Shown: positions 8,935-19,675, counted from the first letter of the stretch. The stretch: 43,024 nucleotides of DNA from an uncultured Bacilli bacterium (GCA_947589105.1 CANQBL010000007.1:1-43024); one strand, 5' to 3'. Numbers and translations are program-made. Notes: generated from the sequence alone by a model not told the origin.

Positions 8935-9870
8935 TTACATAAACACCTTTTCAATATAATCTTCTTTTTCTATTCCGTTTATAAAATCTTTAACACTGGT
9001 TTTTTTCTTACCAGGTAATTGTAACTCTATAATTAAAATACTACCATCTTTTGTTACTACTTCCATACCATTCTTATCTAAATTTACTATTGTACCTGGT
9101 TTTTTGTTATATTTTTTTTCTCCTATTTTACAAGACCATAGTTTAATATTTTTATCTTCCAACATAGCATAAGCTCCAGGCCAAGAATTAAGTCCTCTAA
9201 TTCTATTAAATACTTCTCTTGAAGTTTTATTAAAATCAACATGTTCATCATTTCTTGACACATTATAAGCGTAAGTAGCAAGATCATTATTTTGCTTTTC
9301 TCTTTTATTAGTACCATTAATAATGGTTGGCAAAGTTTTTAGTAAAAGAGGTACAGATACTTCTTGCAATTTGTCATGTAAACTTTCAGCAGTATCTGTA
9401 TCTTCTATTTTAACTTCAACTTTTGATATCATATCCCCAGTATCCATGCCCTTATCCATATACATAATGGTTATACCCGTTTTATCATACCCATCTATGA
9501 TTGCTTTATGAATAGGAGCTCCTCCCCTTAACTTTGGAAGTAAAGATGCATGAACGTTAATACATCCATACTTTGGGTTATTTAAAATGATTTCTGGAAT
9601 AATTTGACCATATGCACAAGTGACTATTATATCAGGATTTAAATCTATTATCTTTTTATATTCATCTTTTATTTTAACTGGTTGTAAAACTATTAAACCA
9701 TATTCTAAAGCTCTCATTTTTACTGGAGAATAAATAATTTCCTTTTTTCTACCCACTTTTTTATCTGGTTGGGTTACTACCGCAAGCACATTATATTCTT
9801 TTACAAGAGCATCAAGTATGGGAACACAAAACGAAGGTGTTCCCATAAATATTACATTTACGTTTTTCAT
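8935..9870 (-). CDS. fmt: Methionyl-tRNA formyltransferase
   Basis: FMGTPSFCVPIL, VVTQPDKKVGRKK, NVHASLLPKLRGGAPIHKAIIDG. Confidence 0.95.
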   Translation of the reverse strand: MKNVNVIFMGTPSFCVPILDALVKEYNVLAVVTQPDKKVGRKKEIIYSPVKMRALEYGLIVLQPVKIKDEYKKIIDLNPDIIVTCAYGQIIPEIILNNPKYGCINVHASLLPKLRGGAPIHKAIIDGYDKTGITIMYMDKGMDTGDMISKVEVKIEDTDTAESLHDKLQEVSVPLLLKTLPTIINGTNKREKQNNDLATYAYNVSRNDEHVDFNKTSREVFNRIRGLNSWPGAYAMLEDKNIKLWSCKIGEKKYNKKPGTIVNLDKNGMEVVTKDGSILIIELQLPGKKKTSVKDFINGIEKEDYIEKVFM

Positions 9871-9883
9871 TATAAATCCCTTC

Positions 9884-10924
9884 CTAGAAAAGTCTTAAAA
9901 CATCCTTTATAGTTATGTATATCATAAGAGCAAATAATAAATATAAACCAATACTATTTATAATTGCATCAACTTTTGCATTAATTTTTTTACCAGTTAT
10001 TTTCTCAATTATTATAACTACTGCTCTATAACCATCAAAAGCTGGAAAAGGAAGTAAATTAATAAATCCTACGTTTATTGATAAATAAGCAAGTAAATAA
10101 AGTAAGCCTGAAAGTCCTGCTTTACTTTGTGAACCAACGATTGTATAAATTCCAACTGGCCCAGATAATGAATTTAATCCTACTTTACCAGTTATAAGTG
10201 ATTTTATCGTAACAATCATAGAATTAAAAATTGAACCAAATTTACTAAAAGCATAATTAAAGGCATTTTTAATTCCATAATACCTAGTATTATAAAGACT
10301 TATTCCATACGAATATGAAATATTACCTTCTTCATCAGTTAATTTTGTAGGTTTAATTTTTATTTCCTTTTGACCTTCACTAGTTTTAACCGTAAAAATT
10401 TGTTCCTTTTCGTTATTAGCTAAAGTAAGCTTTAAAGTTACGTCATCCCATGTTTTTATTTTTTCTTTGTTTATCTTAATTATTTCATTACCAACTTCTA
10501 GCCCTGCCTTTTCTCCTGCCGAACCTTTTGTTACCGTACCAATTATAGGTTTAGTTGTATACGAACCATAAATAAGAGCAATAATAAACAAAACCACAAA
10601 GCCTAAAATAAAGTTATTTATTACACCAGCTAAAACTATAATTAATTTTTTATACCATGGCTTATTATACATTTTTCTATCTTTAGGTACAGATTTATCA
10701 TCATCAACTTCCTCACCAGCCATAGCAACATAACCACCAATTGGTATAAGTCTTAAACAATATGAGGTTTCATCATTTTTTCTTTTAAAAGAAAAAAGCT
10801 TAGGGCCAAAACCAATGGAAAACTCATAACAATAAACCCCTGATTTTTTAGCCCAGAAAAAATGACCTAGTTCGTGTATAAAAACAATTATTCCAAGCAT
10901 CAAAATAAAATATATTAGTGTCAT
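9884..10924 (-). CDS. rseP: RIP metalloprotease RseP/RasP (site-2 protease)
   Basis: HELGHFFWAKKSG, PDZ domain, NLLPFPAFDGYRA. Confidence 0.93.
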   Translation of the reverse strand: MTLIYFILMLGIIVFIHELGHFFWAKKSGVYCYEFSIGFGPKLFSFKRKNDETSYCLRLIPIGGYVAMAGEEVDDDKSVPKDRKMYNKPWYKKLIIVLAGVINNFILGFVVLFIIALIYGSYTTKPIIGTVTKGSAGEKAGLEVGNEIIKINKEKIKTWDDVTLKLTLANNEKEQIFTVKTSEGQKEIKIKPTKLTDEEGNISYSYGISLYNTRYYGIKNAFNYAFSKFGSIFNSMIVTIKSLITGKVGLNSLSGPVGIYTIVGSQSKAGLSGLLYLLAYLSINVGFINLLPFPAFDGYRAVVIIIEKITGKKINAKVDAIINSIGLYLLFALMIYITIKDVLRLF

Positions 10925-10935
10925 TTTTTAACCTC

Positions 10936-11709
10936 CTAGATTATTCCTGCTAATAAAATATATCCAATAACAACAAAAATAATACTATCTAGTCTATCTA
11001 ACACTCCACCATGACCCGGCATTATGTTAGAAAAATCTTTAATGTTATGATTTCTTTTTACCGCACTAAAAAACAAATCGCCTAATTGTCCTAAACAAGA
11101 CAAGAAAAGGGTTATAACTAAAAGACCTAAAACATTAACCGTACCATCTACAAAAATAAAGTAAAAAACTGCGGCGCAAAGAGTACCAAAGATACCACCA
11201 ATTATGCTACCCTCCCAAGTTTTATTTGGAGAAATTTTAGGAGCTAATTTATGTTTTCCAATTAATGTACCTCCTAAATGAGCATAAGTATCTGTTAATG
11301 TAGTAATTAAAAATAAGTAAATAAACTTCATTAAACTATCTTCCCTTATTTCTGTAAATTGATGAAATATAGTTCCGATTAGAATTGTCATACCAATAAG
11401 TTTAAATGCATCATCAGCGTTATATTTTTTATTATCATTACAATATATAACTGCTAGCATTGGTAATAATATTGTTAAAAAATAATACGAAGTACGATTT
11501 TTATCCATAAAAGTAAGTAGTATAACTAAAGCATATAAAATTAAATCTACATAATTTGGTCTTTTTTCCACTCCCGGTAATCCTAAAAATTCTTTCATTG
11601 CTAATACAGCCAAAATAGTAGCAGCTATTTTAAACCATGTTCCTCCTAAATAAATAAGTGGAATGAATATAATTAGAGCTACTGCTGCACTAATTACTCT
11701 TTTTTTCAT
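10936..11709 (-). CDS. cdsA: Phosphatidate cytidylyltransferase
   Basis: KISPNKTWEGSIIGG and SCLGQLGDLFFSAVKRNHNIKDFSNIMPGHGGVLDRLDS. Confidence 0.95.
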   Translation of the reverse strand: MKKRVISAAVALIIFIPLIYLGGTWFKIAATILAVLAMKEFLGLPGVEKRPNYVDLILYALVILLTFMDKNRTSYYFLTILLPMLAVIYCNDNKKYNADDAFKLIGMTILIGTIFHQFTEIREDSLMKFIYLFLITTLTDTYAHLGGTLIGKHKLAPKISPNKTWEGSIIGGIFGTLCAAVFYFIFVDGTVNVLGLLVITLFLSCLGQLGDLFFSAVKRNHNIKDFSNIMPGHGGVLDRLDSIIFVVIGYILLAGII

Positions 11710-11866
11710 ATAATCACATCCTTTATCCTATTTTTATTATAATACAATTGATATTTTTTAACAATGATATTATTAATTTAATGTGTAATTTAATTAATTA
11801 AATTATAGTACTTTACAAATAACATTTCTAATTTATTAGTTATTATCAAAATAACAATTCAAACAA

Positions 11867-11887
11867 AAAGAAGCTTATAAAGCTTCT
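11867..11887 (-). terminator. Terminator abutting khpA stop codon
   Basis: GAAGCTT-TATA-AAGCTTC with T-run on minus strand. Confidence 0.7.
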
Positions 11888-12135
11888 TAATATGAATCTA
11901 TGTTAATATTTACTCTTTTATTATTGTTTATATAAGAACTTGCTTGAACAATGGTTCTTATAGCTTTTGCTAAATTTCCGTTTTTGCCAATTACTTTACC
12001 CATTTCTTCACTAGGAACCATAACCTGAATAATTATTTCATCAGAGTTTTCACTAGGAAATTCCTTTACACTAATGCTATCAGGATCACTTACTAATCCT
12101 TTTACTATTAATTCTGTTAATTCAACTAATTTCAT
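11887..12135 (-). CDS. khpA: KH-domain RNA-binding protein KhpA
   Basis: VMVPSEEMGKVIGKNGNLAKAIRTIVQA; adjacent to rpsP. Confidence 0.9.
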   Translation of the reverse strand: MKLVELTELIVKGLVSDPDSISVKEFPSENSDEIIIQVMVPSEEMGKVIGKNGNLAKAIRTIVQASSYINNNKRVNINIDSY

Positions 12136-12137
12136 AA

Positions 12138-12410
12138 TTACTTACCTTGTTTTTCATTAGCAAATTTAGTCATTATTCCAGCTTTAGAAAAAATATTTTT
12201 AACCGTATCAGTAGGAGTTGCACCATTTTTTAACCATTTCATTGCTACTTCTTCATCTATTTTAGTTTCTGCTGGAGTAACTAAAGGATTATATGTTCCA
12301 ATAGTTTCTATAAAACGACCATCTCTTGGGCTTCTTGAATCAGCTGCAACAATACGATAAAAAGGTCTTTTTTTAGCTCCCATTCTTTTTAATCTTAATT
12401 TAACTGCCAT
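12138..12410 (-). CDS. rpsP: 30S ribosomal protein S16
   Basis: [42 protein letters not shown]; start set to MAVKL. Confidence 0.96.
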   Translation of the reverse strand: MAVKLRLKRMGAKKRPFYRIVAADSRSPRDGRFIETIGTYNPLVTPAETKIDEEVAMKWLKNGATPTDTVKNIFSKAGIMTKFANEKQGK

Positions 12411-12509
12411 ATTTAAATCCTCCTTCATTACAAAATAATTTTAACATACTAAAGTTTAACTGTCAACTATTTTTGTTAACAAATGATTTTCTTGTATTTA
12501 AAAAGGATT

Positions 12510-13028
12510 CTAAATAAAATCCTCTTTAACTTCTTCTTCAATTGCTTTTTCTACTACTTCTTCATCATCTTCAATTGTATCCCATGGTTCTTCTTCCTCT
12601 TCAATTGCTATTTTAACCTTTTCGTCATTAACAACTTCTATACCTAATTCTTTTTCAATATCAAATTCTATTACATCATCTTTTACATTTACATTACTAC
12701 AGCTAGGTTGTTTAAGAGCCCTAACAATTATGTCACTTCCAGAAAGCGAAGTTCCAGTTTTTGTTTTAACATTAACGGTTTCACTATATGATATATTTTT
12801 ACTAGCAACAGCAGTTTTTTTATCATCATCATATGAATACCATATATTAATATCGAAATTTCCATCAATAACTACTTTATCACCACTTACAGCACCTTTA
12901 AATTGATGATTAATTACCCAACAACCTAATATTGTATTAGCATTATTTTCTGCTAATAGATTATAACTATTTTTAAAGTATTTCTTACCTTTTCCAATAA
13001 CTGCTTTAGTAACTATTTCTTTAAACAT
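12510..13028 (-). CDS. cotE: Outer spore coat protein CotE-like
   Basis: EIVTKAVIGKGKKYFKNSYNL...ILGCWVINHQFKG...GNFDINIWYSYDDDKKTAVAS...PSC; acidic C-terminus, as in Bacillus CotE. Confidence 0.85.
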   Translation of the reverse strand: MFKEIVTKAVIGKGKKYFKNSYNLLAENNANTILGCWVINHQFKGAVSGDKVVIDGNFDINIWYSYDDDKKTAVASKNISYSETVNVKTKTGTSLSGSDIIVRALKQPSCSNVNVKDDVIEFDIEKELGIEVVNDEKVKIAIEEEEEPWDTIEDDEEVVEKAIEEEVKEDFI

Positions 13029-13065
13029 TAGAATCCCCTCCTCGTTTTAATCTATGCTAATTAAC

Positions 13066-13092
13066 TAAAAAAAGTGCTAATTTTAGCACTTT
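13066..13092 (-). terminator. Terminator after YtxH-like gene
   Basis: AAGTGCTAAAATTAGCACTTTTTTT on minus strand. Confidence 0.75.
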
Positions 13093-13507
13093 ATTTTTCA
13101 GATTCTAATTTTTTTAATACTTTTTTTGTAACATCAATTGCTTTTTGTTTTAATGCTTCAGCAGCTTCTTGAGCAACTGGTGTTGCTTTTTTCTTAGTAT
13201 AAGCTACTAACTCTTCTACGTTTTCTTTTAAATCAGAGGCTTTTTTCTTTGCTATTTTTAAAGCCTTTTCCTTATCTAAATCCTTAAGTTCATTCATTAT
13301 GTCATTTACTTTTTCTTCAATTTTATTTCTAACTTCTTCTACATCAATTTCTTTTGCCTTTAAAATCAAATCATTTGCTTTTTCCCCTAATTCTTTTCTA
13401 GTTTCTTTTCCTGACTTAGGAGCAAATAAAAATCCTATAGCAGCCCCTATTGCAGCTCCTAAAACAAATTTTCCAGAATTTTTCTTTTTAACTTCTTTCT
13501 TATTCAT
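13091..13507 (-). CDS. YtxH-domain protein
   Basis: FVLGAAIGAAIGFLFAPKSGKETRKEL then coiled coil. Confidence 0.85.
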   Translation of the reverse strand: MNKKEVKKKNSGKFVLGAAIGAAIGFLFAPKSGKETRKELGEKANDLILKAKEIDVEEVRNKIEEKVNDIMNELKDLDKEKALKIAKKKASDLKENVEELVAYTKKKATPVAQEAAEALKQKAIDVTKKVLKKLESEK

Positions 13508-13814
13508 TAACTTCTTCCTCCTTTTGTTTTTCATCCTCAATTTTTCTTTTTCTTTTCTTAAAAATACCTTTTATAAATAATATTATTGAATCAGATATAA
13601 CCTCAGTTAGGGCCGATAATTTATCAGTTACGGAATCAACAATGTTAAATATTGCGTTTAATGATTTTACTTTATCATCTACATCATCAACGATTCTTTC
13701 AACCCTAGTCATAGTTTTAATTACTTTAATACATATTATGATAAGTAAAACAATTAAGATACATAATAATATATAAATCAAAATAGGTAAATATTCATTC
13801 AAAAAGGCTTGCAT
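13500..13814 (-). CDS. DUF948-like (YtxG) membrane protein
   Basis: N-terminal TM followed by heptad region DVDDKVKSLNAIFNIVDSVTDKLSALTEV; adjacent to YtxH. Confidence 0.7.
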   Translation of the reverse strand: MQAFLNEYLPILIYILLCILIVLLIIICIKVIKTMTRVERIVDDVDDKVKSLNAIFNIVDSVTDKLSALTEVISDSIILFIKGIFKKRKRKIEDEKQKEEEVNE

Positions 13815-14722
13815 TATTCTTCACTTTCCTCCTTTTGATACATAGAATCAATTAAGTTAAACAAATCTTGTTCCTTTGTATCATCGTCATCATCGTCATC
13901 TACATCACTAGAAAATTCTTTTTCCTTTATTACCTCTTTTTTAAAATCCTTTGTTCTTTCCTTATCAACGTCTATTTCTTTGAAATTTACATTAGGTAAA
14001 ATCATATCATCATCGTCTTTAGTTTCCTCACTAATAACAACAGGTTTTTCTACATTTACTTTTTTTGCCTTATCCTTTTCTCTTGAAAGTTCCATTTCTT
14101 CTTTTTCCATGTCTCTTTCAGCTTCTTCTATCGTTTTTTTACTTAAACGTTTCATGGTATCTTCTAATTTTCTATCCAAAGAACCATAAGCCTTTTTTCT
14201 AACATCATCAAATGTTATTTCATCATCATACTTATTCTTTTCATTTTTTTTAGTATTAGGTTTAATTTTATTTCCCTCTTCATCTAACAAACCATATATA
14301 GGAGATATTATAGGACTAGGTTTAAATCTTTTAGTCTCTTCTTTTCGTTTACTTCCTTGGTATAATAACGGTTTTATTTCTTCCTTAGCTGGTTTAATAA
14401 CAGGCTCTGGTTTTTTGGTGGCAACCATAAAATCATCATCATCAAACTCTGGAAATTTAAACTCTTTTTCATTTTTATGTGTTCTTGACTTTATTTCAGT
14501 AATTTCCGAATCTTTAGCATCTGATACATCTTCAAAGTATAATTCTTCTATTTCTTGAGTATTTGATAATTCCTCTTGTTTTTTTATTTCAACGTCCTTT
14601 TTATTTTCTCTTTTGAAGGAAAGTTTAGGAGTTTTCTTAACTTCGCTTTCTTCATCTTCCTCATCGAATAAGAAACTCTTCATTTTATTTAACTTGCTTT
14701 TTAATCCCATAAAAACATTCAC
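13814..14722 (-). CDS. Highly charged hypothetical protein (302 aa)
   Basis: Intact ORF in operon-like spacing; acidic/lysine-rich low complexity. Confidence 0.6.
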   Translation of the reverse strand: MNVFMGLKSKLNKMKSFLFDEEDEESEVKKTPKLSFKRENKKDVEIKKQEELSNTQEIEELYFEDVSDAKDSEITEIKSRTHKNEKEFKFPEFDDDDFMVATKKPEPVIKPAKEEIKPLLYQGSKRKEETKRFKPSPIISPIYGLLDEEGNKIKPNTKKNEKNKYDDEITFDDVRKKAYGSLDRKLEDTMKRLSKKTIEEAERDMEKEEMELSREKDKAKKVNVEKPVVISEETKDDDDMILPNVNFKEIDVDKERTKDFKKEVIKEKEFSSDVDDDDDDDTKEQDLFNLIDSMYQKEESEE

Positions 14723-14734
14723 ACCTTTCTCTTA

Positions 14735-15442
14735 CTAAGCTCCTGAAGTTTGATTATCTTTGTCGCTACTTGTAGTCGTTTCTTCTTTTTCTTCTACGAT
14801 AATTTCTTCTTCTTTAGTTTCTTGTTTACTTGCATCATATTTATCAAATTCCTTAACATGTTGAAGAAAATTACCCTTTTTTTCCTTATTATCAAAAAGC
14901 CTATATACTTCCTCCTTAGAATCAAAATTTCCTGATTCATACATCTTTTTTAATAAAGAATCATTAAAATTAATACTAGATAAAATATAACTAATATCCA
15001 TAATAGTATCTTTTAAGTCAGATTCTTTTACGTACGTTTCTATTTTAGCATAATTATACTCCATTTGAACATATAATTTATCATCCTTTTTTTTGATAGT
15101 TATACTACCTTCTTTTCCGTTATTATCTATTCTTTTAGAAAAGTAAGCGTTATTATCAATTTTATAATCAGATTTAGTTTTATAATAATAACTTACAACA
15201 TCAACATATAAGTAGTACTTATTATCTTTCTTTTTTAAAATATCATTATATTCTTTAGAATCTATTCTAACCACACCATAAGGAGCATAATACTTATAAC
15301 CTTTTCCAACTATATTATAAGTTTTTATATCTAAAGATATAATTTTATCCATTAATTGTTCATAATTATAATTATCTACCCTAGTTACTACGCAACCAGA
15401 TAATAAAATTAAAACGGAAAGTATTAATAAGATTTTTTTCAT
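14735..15442 (-). CDS. Putative lipoprotein (235 aa)
   Basis: MKKILLILSVLILLSGCVV lipobox. Confidence 0.75.
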   Translation of the reverse strand: MKKILLILSVLILLSGCVVTRVDNYNYEQLMDKIISLDIKTYNIVGKGYKYYAPYGVVRIDSKEYNDILKKKDNKYYLYVDVVSYYYKTKSDYKIDNNAYFSKRIDNNGKEGSITIKKKDDKLYVQMEYNYAKIETYVKESDLKDTIMDISYILSSINFNDSLLKKMYESGNFDSKEEVYRLFDNKEKKGNFLQHVKEFDKYDASKQETKEEEIIVEEKEETTTSSDKDNQTSGA

Positions 15443-15553
15443 CTAATCTTCACCTACTTTAAGAATATTATAACAAAAAAAGGCAAAAAGTAAAACCTTT
15501 TGATGTTAATCATTATATAAATATTTTTTAGATAAAACTTCTTCTTTAATAAT

Positions 15554-16198
15554 TTAATTATTTTTGTAAGCTTCTAACCTACAAATTTTAATACCCTCTT
15601 CATTAAATTTTTTTTCATATTCAGTTGCAACGTTTCCTTCTATCATATTATTGTATAAATCAAGGGTAACATTTTTTAAAGTATAACCATATAAACTTAG
15701 TGATTCTATAGAAAAAGCAAAGAAATCAATATTATCAGTTTTCTGTATTATTACCTTTTTATCTTTAAATAAACTATCGTATCTACTTAAAAACTCATGA
15801 CTAGTAAGTCTTCTTTTAGTATGTCTTTTTTTAGGCCATGGATCAGAAAAATTAAGATATATTGCATCTATTTCTTTTTCAAAAGCTTCGTTAATATAAT
15901 TAGCATCCATTCTAATTAATTTTAAATTAGGAATATTTTTATTTTCTAACTTTTGAACCGCTCTTACTAAAACACTATCAAACATTTCTATCCCAATATA
16001 ATTAACTTTTGAATTTTTAATTGCCATACCTATTATAAAATCACCTTTTCCCATACCTATTTCAATTTGTATAGGATTACTATTTTTAAATTCTTCGCTC
16101 CATTTTCCTTTTTTATCTTTAAAATCTTTAACTACATATTTAGATACATTTATAATCTTTGAAGCATTTTTAACATTTTTAAGTCTCAAATTAATCAC
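15554..16198 (-). CDS. trmB: tRNA (guanine-N7-)-methyltransferase
   Basis: PIQIEIGMGKGDFIIGMA, FSDPWPKKRHTKRRLTSHEFL. Confidence 0.95.
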   Translation of the reverse strand: MINLRLKNVKNASKIINVSKYVVKDFKDKKGKWSEEFKNSNPIQIEIGMGKGDFIIGMAIKNSKVNYIGIEMFDSVLVRAVQKLENKNIPNLKLIRMDANYINEAFEKEIDAIYLNFSDPWPKKRHTKRRLTSHEFLSRYDSLFKDKKVIIQKTDNIDFFAFSIESLSLYGYTLKNVTLDLYNNMIEGNVATEYEKKFNEEGIKICRLEAYKNN

Positions 16199-16271
16199 CT
16201 ATATAATTATACACCAAAACAGATAAGAAACATATAATTAAATGAAAGCTTTTTATTAGGAGGAAAAGAAT

Positions 16272-16586
16272 ATGAAAAGTGATAGAAATAACTTAGGCTC
16301 CCAAATGATGCCTTTTAATCCAATGATGGGTATGCCAACTAACATGATGATGTTTCCAAATTACATGAACGATAACTATTCTAATTTGGATAATAGAGTA
16401 AGTACTTTAGAAAAAAAGGTAAAAGTTTTAGAAAATAGAGTATCAAGATTAGAAAATCCTTATCAAAACACTAATACTCAAAATTATCAAACTACACAAC
16501 CAAACATGCAAGGTCAAAATAGTGGCATTCCATACCAAACAACCCAAAATAACACCGGATATAATGGTGAAATGTACATGATGTAA
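16272..16586 (+). CDS. Met/Asn/Gln-rich coiled-coil protein (possible spore-surface protein)
   Basis: RBS TAGGAGGAAAAGAAT; MPFNPMMGMPTNMMMFPNYM then LDNRVSTLEKKVKVLENRVSRLEN. Confidence 0.6.
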   Translation: MKSDRNNLGSQMMPFNPMMGMPTNMMMFPNYMNDNYSNLDNRVSTLEKKVKVLENRVSRLENPYQNTNTQNYQTTQPNMQGQNSGIPYQTTQNNTGYNGEMYMM

Positions 16587-16612
16587 AAAAAGCCTACCTT
16601 AGTAGACTTTTT

Positions 16613-17407
16613 TTAATTTAGATGAGTACCTAAGTTCAAAGATGAACTTAATTTTTTATATTCATTTATTAATTCATCTGGAATATATCTTTGAAGTATA
16701 TCTGGATTATTTTGAAATTCATTTATTAAATAAGTTTTTAAACTATCATTTATATTAACTTTATTAATCTCATTAATAATCAAGCTTATAACATCATTTA
16801 AATCGTTTTCTTTATTTAGAGCTATATCGTTTTGTTTATAAATCCAATCACTAGCAACTTTATTAGCATAAATGCCAATTATAGCCTCTGGAACACTTGA
16901 AATCATATTTAATTCCTTTTTCATTTCATTTAAAAACTGACTTGGACTTTTTTCTGAAACATAGGCTCTTGTACCATTTTTTGAACTAAAAACAAGAAGA
17001 TTATTTTCATAAAAATATTTAGATAGAATTTCTTTTGCAAACCAAATTACTTCATTTTTATCTTTAGGATTAAAACTATCACTATAATAAGAAAGGGTTT
17101 TCTGCATAACTTCATTAAAAGATTGTATATTTGATTTCAAATAATTTGATACTATAGCTTCTGCTGCGGTATAAAAAAGTTTATCATAAACTAGAAAATT
17201 ATCTCCCTTATATACCATATTTCTTATTTCTTTATCAATTATAGAACGTCCTTTTTGTTTTGCATACTTATGGGTATTAGTATCTCCATCTTTACAAAAA
17301 TAAGCTTCTGATAATAACCACCTTGTATAACCTATTAATTCTTGTTTCTTATTTAAAGAATAATTATCCAAATCTTTTTTTATAGTTTCTGATAAATTAT
17401 TTAGCAT
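16613..17407 (-). CDS. Hypothetical protein (264 aa)
   Basis: Intact ORF; no recognised motif. Confidence 0.6.
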   Translation of the reverse strand: MLNNLSETIKKDLDNYSLNKKQELIGYTRWLLSEAYFCKDGDTNTHKYAKQKGRSIIDKEIRNMVYKGDNFLVYDKLFYTAAEAIVSNYLKSNIQSFNEVMQKTLSYYSDSFNPKDKNEVIWFAKEILSKYFYENNLLVFSSKNGTRAYVSEKSPSQFLNEMKKELNMISSVPEAIIGIYANKVASDWIYKQNDIALNKENDLNDVISLIINEINKVNINDSLKTYLINEFQNNPDILQRYIPDELINEYKKLSSSLNLGTHLN

Positions 17408-17463
17408 TATTTTTCCACCTCTTATTATAAGAATAACATATATATAATTTTATTTCAATTAAC

Positions 17464-19074
17464 CTATTTTTTAAATAATTTATCTCCAAATATTTCGTTA
17501 AATACTCCGTTTTTAATAGTTATTAAAAAGTATATAATCGCACCAATAAATCCGTATAAAACTATTGTAATAATTGCACCAAACCTACTTGTTAAATTAA
17601 ACAAAATAAAGCTTTTAATTATCAATAAAACTACTATCATTATCATAAGAGGATAAATAAATTTAAACATTTTCTTAAAAAACGACTTAATATCTAATTT
17701 AATTGTCTTATTTATTACAACAAGATTAGTAACAAATGATACGCTAAGTCCAATTAAAGTTGCACTTATTGAACCATAAAAAGGATATAAACCAATTTTA
17801 CTTGCTAAAGACATAAGTGGTATTTGAAAAACAAGTTTAACTAATATACCTGTAATTATACTTAAAAACACATTTTTAAACTTATTAAGAGATTGAGTAA
17901 TGGATATTGAAGTAGTAAAAATACACCTAAATAACGAAACAAAAATTGAAAAGCAAAATACTTTAGGTCCCCAATTACTTGCACCATAAAAAGCATAAAA
18001 AACGGGTTCTGCTAAAATACTAAGCCCAAAAGCCATTGGCATTGTAACATATAATAGCATTAAAAATGACTGATTAATCTTTCTTTTAACATCATTTTTA
18101 TCACCTTTGACAAAACTTGCAGTTATGTTTGGGACAAGACTAGTCATAAGTCCAGTTGAAATTGCAAGAACAACACTGTTTAATTTGTTTCCTGTAGTAT
18201 TAATTACTCCCAGTACACTTTCTGCATCCTTAGTTTTAAAACCCAAATTAGTAAGAGCATTAATCATAGTTGTCATGTCAATATAATCATATACAGAAAG
18301 TGCAAGTCCAAATGATATAAACGGAACTGAATAAATAAGGAGTTTTTTTATAATATCTTTATTGGTAATTTTACTTTCTTCATCTTTTTTCTTTGATGTT
18401 GTAACTAGTACCTTTTTATTTTTCTTAATTTTTATAAGTAAATAAATAAGAGCGATAAAAGCTCCTATAGTAGCTCCAAAAACCGCAACTCCAATAGCAT
18501 TAGTAACTCCTAAATTAAATACTTTAATACATAAATAACTACCAATTAAAATAACAAAAATTCTAACTAACTGCTCTATTACCTGGCTTATCGAAGATGG
18601 TGCTATTATTTTATGACCTTGTAAATAACCTTTTGTTACACTCAAATAAGGAACGACTAATATAGCAGTTGAAATAATTCTAATAACAAACGTTATGCTC
18701 TCCTTAGAATTTCCACCCGTATTATCTCCCATTATCTGATTAGCAATAAACGGCGCTCCAAAAAACATTATTAAAAATAATACTATACCAAGACTAATAA
18801 GTAACAATTTACCTAATTTATAAGCTCTTTCTTTCGTATTATTATATCCTAAAGTATTATACTCACTTATTAATTTACTCATTGCAGGTGGTATCCCAAC
18901 GGTTGATAATGCTAAAAACAAATTATAAATGGTATACGCATAACCATATAACGCAATGTTAGATTCACCAATTATTGCATAAAACGGTATTACATACACT
19001 ATACCTAAAAACTTAGTAAGTACAATTCCTATTGTTGCAATTAAAGCTCCATTTACAAAACTATCCTTTTTCAT
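17464..19074 (-). CDS. MATE/MurJ-like polysaccharide flippase, SpoVB type
   Basis: Multi-TM; FVNGALIATIGIVLTKFLGIVYVIPFYAIIG and GYLQGHKIIAPSSISQVIEQLVRI. Confidence 0.8.
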   Translation of the reverse strand: MKKDSFVNGALIATIGIVLTKFLGIVYVIPFYAIIGESNIALYGYAYTIYNLFLALSTVGIPPAMSKLISEYNTLGYNNTKERAYKLGKLLLISLGIVLFLIMFFGAPFIANQIMGDNTGGNSKESITFVIRIISTAILVVPYLSVTKGYLQGHKIIAPSSISQVIEQLVRIFVILIGSYLCIKVFNLGVTNAIGVAVFGATIGAFIALIYLLIKIKKNKKVLVTTSKKKDEESKITNKDIIKKLLIYSVPFISFGLALSVYDYIDMTTMINALTNLGFKTKDAESVLGVINTTGNKLNSVVLAISTGLMTSLVPNITASFVKGDKNDVKRKINQSFLMLLYVTMPMAFGLSILAEPVFYAFYGASNWGPKVFCFSIFVSLFRCIFTTSISITQSLNKFKNVFLSIITGILVKLVFQIPLMSLASKIGLYPFYGSISATLIGLSVSFVTNLVVINKTIKLDIKSFFKKMFKFIYPLMIMIVVLLIIKSFILFNLTSRFGAIITIVLYGFIGAIIYFLITIKNGVFNEIFGDKLFKK

Positions 19075-19079
19075 CTACA

Positions 19080-19253
19080 TCAATTCCTATCTATATATAT
19101 AACCATTGCAGAAAAACAATAAATTTGTTCCTCTCCGTTTATCGCAATTGAAACCTGATACTTAATATCAATTATTTCCTTATCAAAAATAAAATCATTA
19201 ATACTTTCTTCAAGATCTTTTTCATGGTCGCAATCAAACACTTTAACTTTCAT
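19080..19253 (-). CDS. Cse60-like sporulation protein (57 aa)
   Basis: MKVKVFDCDHEKDLEESINDFIFDKEIIDIKYQVSIAINGEEQIYCFSAMVIYIDRN; below ORF-track cutoff. Confidence 0.7.
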   Translation of the reverse strand: MKVKVFDCDHEKDLEESINDFIFDKEIIDIKYQVSIAINGEEQIYCFSAMVIYIDRN

Positions 19254-19328
19254 ATTATCACCTACGATAATAATATAAAATTAAAAATAATTAAATTGTC
19301 TTCTTTTATCATTATACCAAATTATTTT

Positions 19329-19652
19329 TCATTTTAAAACTTTAATATAACCTAAAATGCCTTGCTTTATATCTTTTTTTATATAATCATCAAATCTTTT
19401 ATAAAAACTATAAACAAAATCTATATCTTTTTTTCTTGCAATCTCAAAAGATTCTTTATCGCATAAACCCCTTACATCATACACTTCATCATTTATCAAA
19501 CAAGCACAATGATCATTATTTTTTTGTAAAACCATTTTACAATCTGGATAAATTAATTTTAATATTTCATAATATTCTAAACAATACCCATTTGAAAACA
19601 GGCTATATATATCACAATTAAAATAATTACTTAAAAATTCATTAATTTTCAT
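19329..19652 (-). CDS. Hypothetical protein (HxC...YDxxG motif)
   Basis: Intact ORF; NDHCACLINDEVYDVRGLCD; start likely MKINEF. Confidence 0.5.
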   Translation of the reverse strand: MKINEFLSNYFNCDIYSLFSNGYCLEYYEILKLIYPDCKMVLQKNNDHCACLINDEVYDVRGLCDKESFEIARKKDIDFVYSFYKRFDDYIKKDIKQGILGYIKVLK

Positions 19653-19675
19653 AATTGTTAAAAGAACGCTCAAAA

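Noticed and set aside
13860-13920. Asp-codon run (ATC/GTC repeats) as a microsatellite of interest
   Set aside because: Short low-complexity acidic stretch in a charged protein; imperfect and unremarkable.
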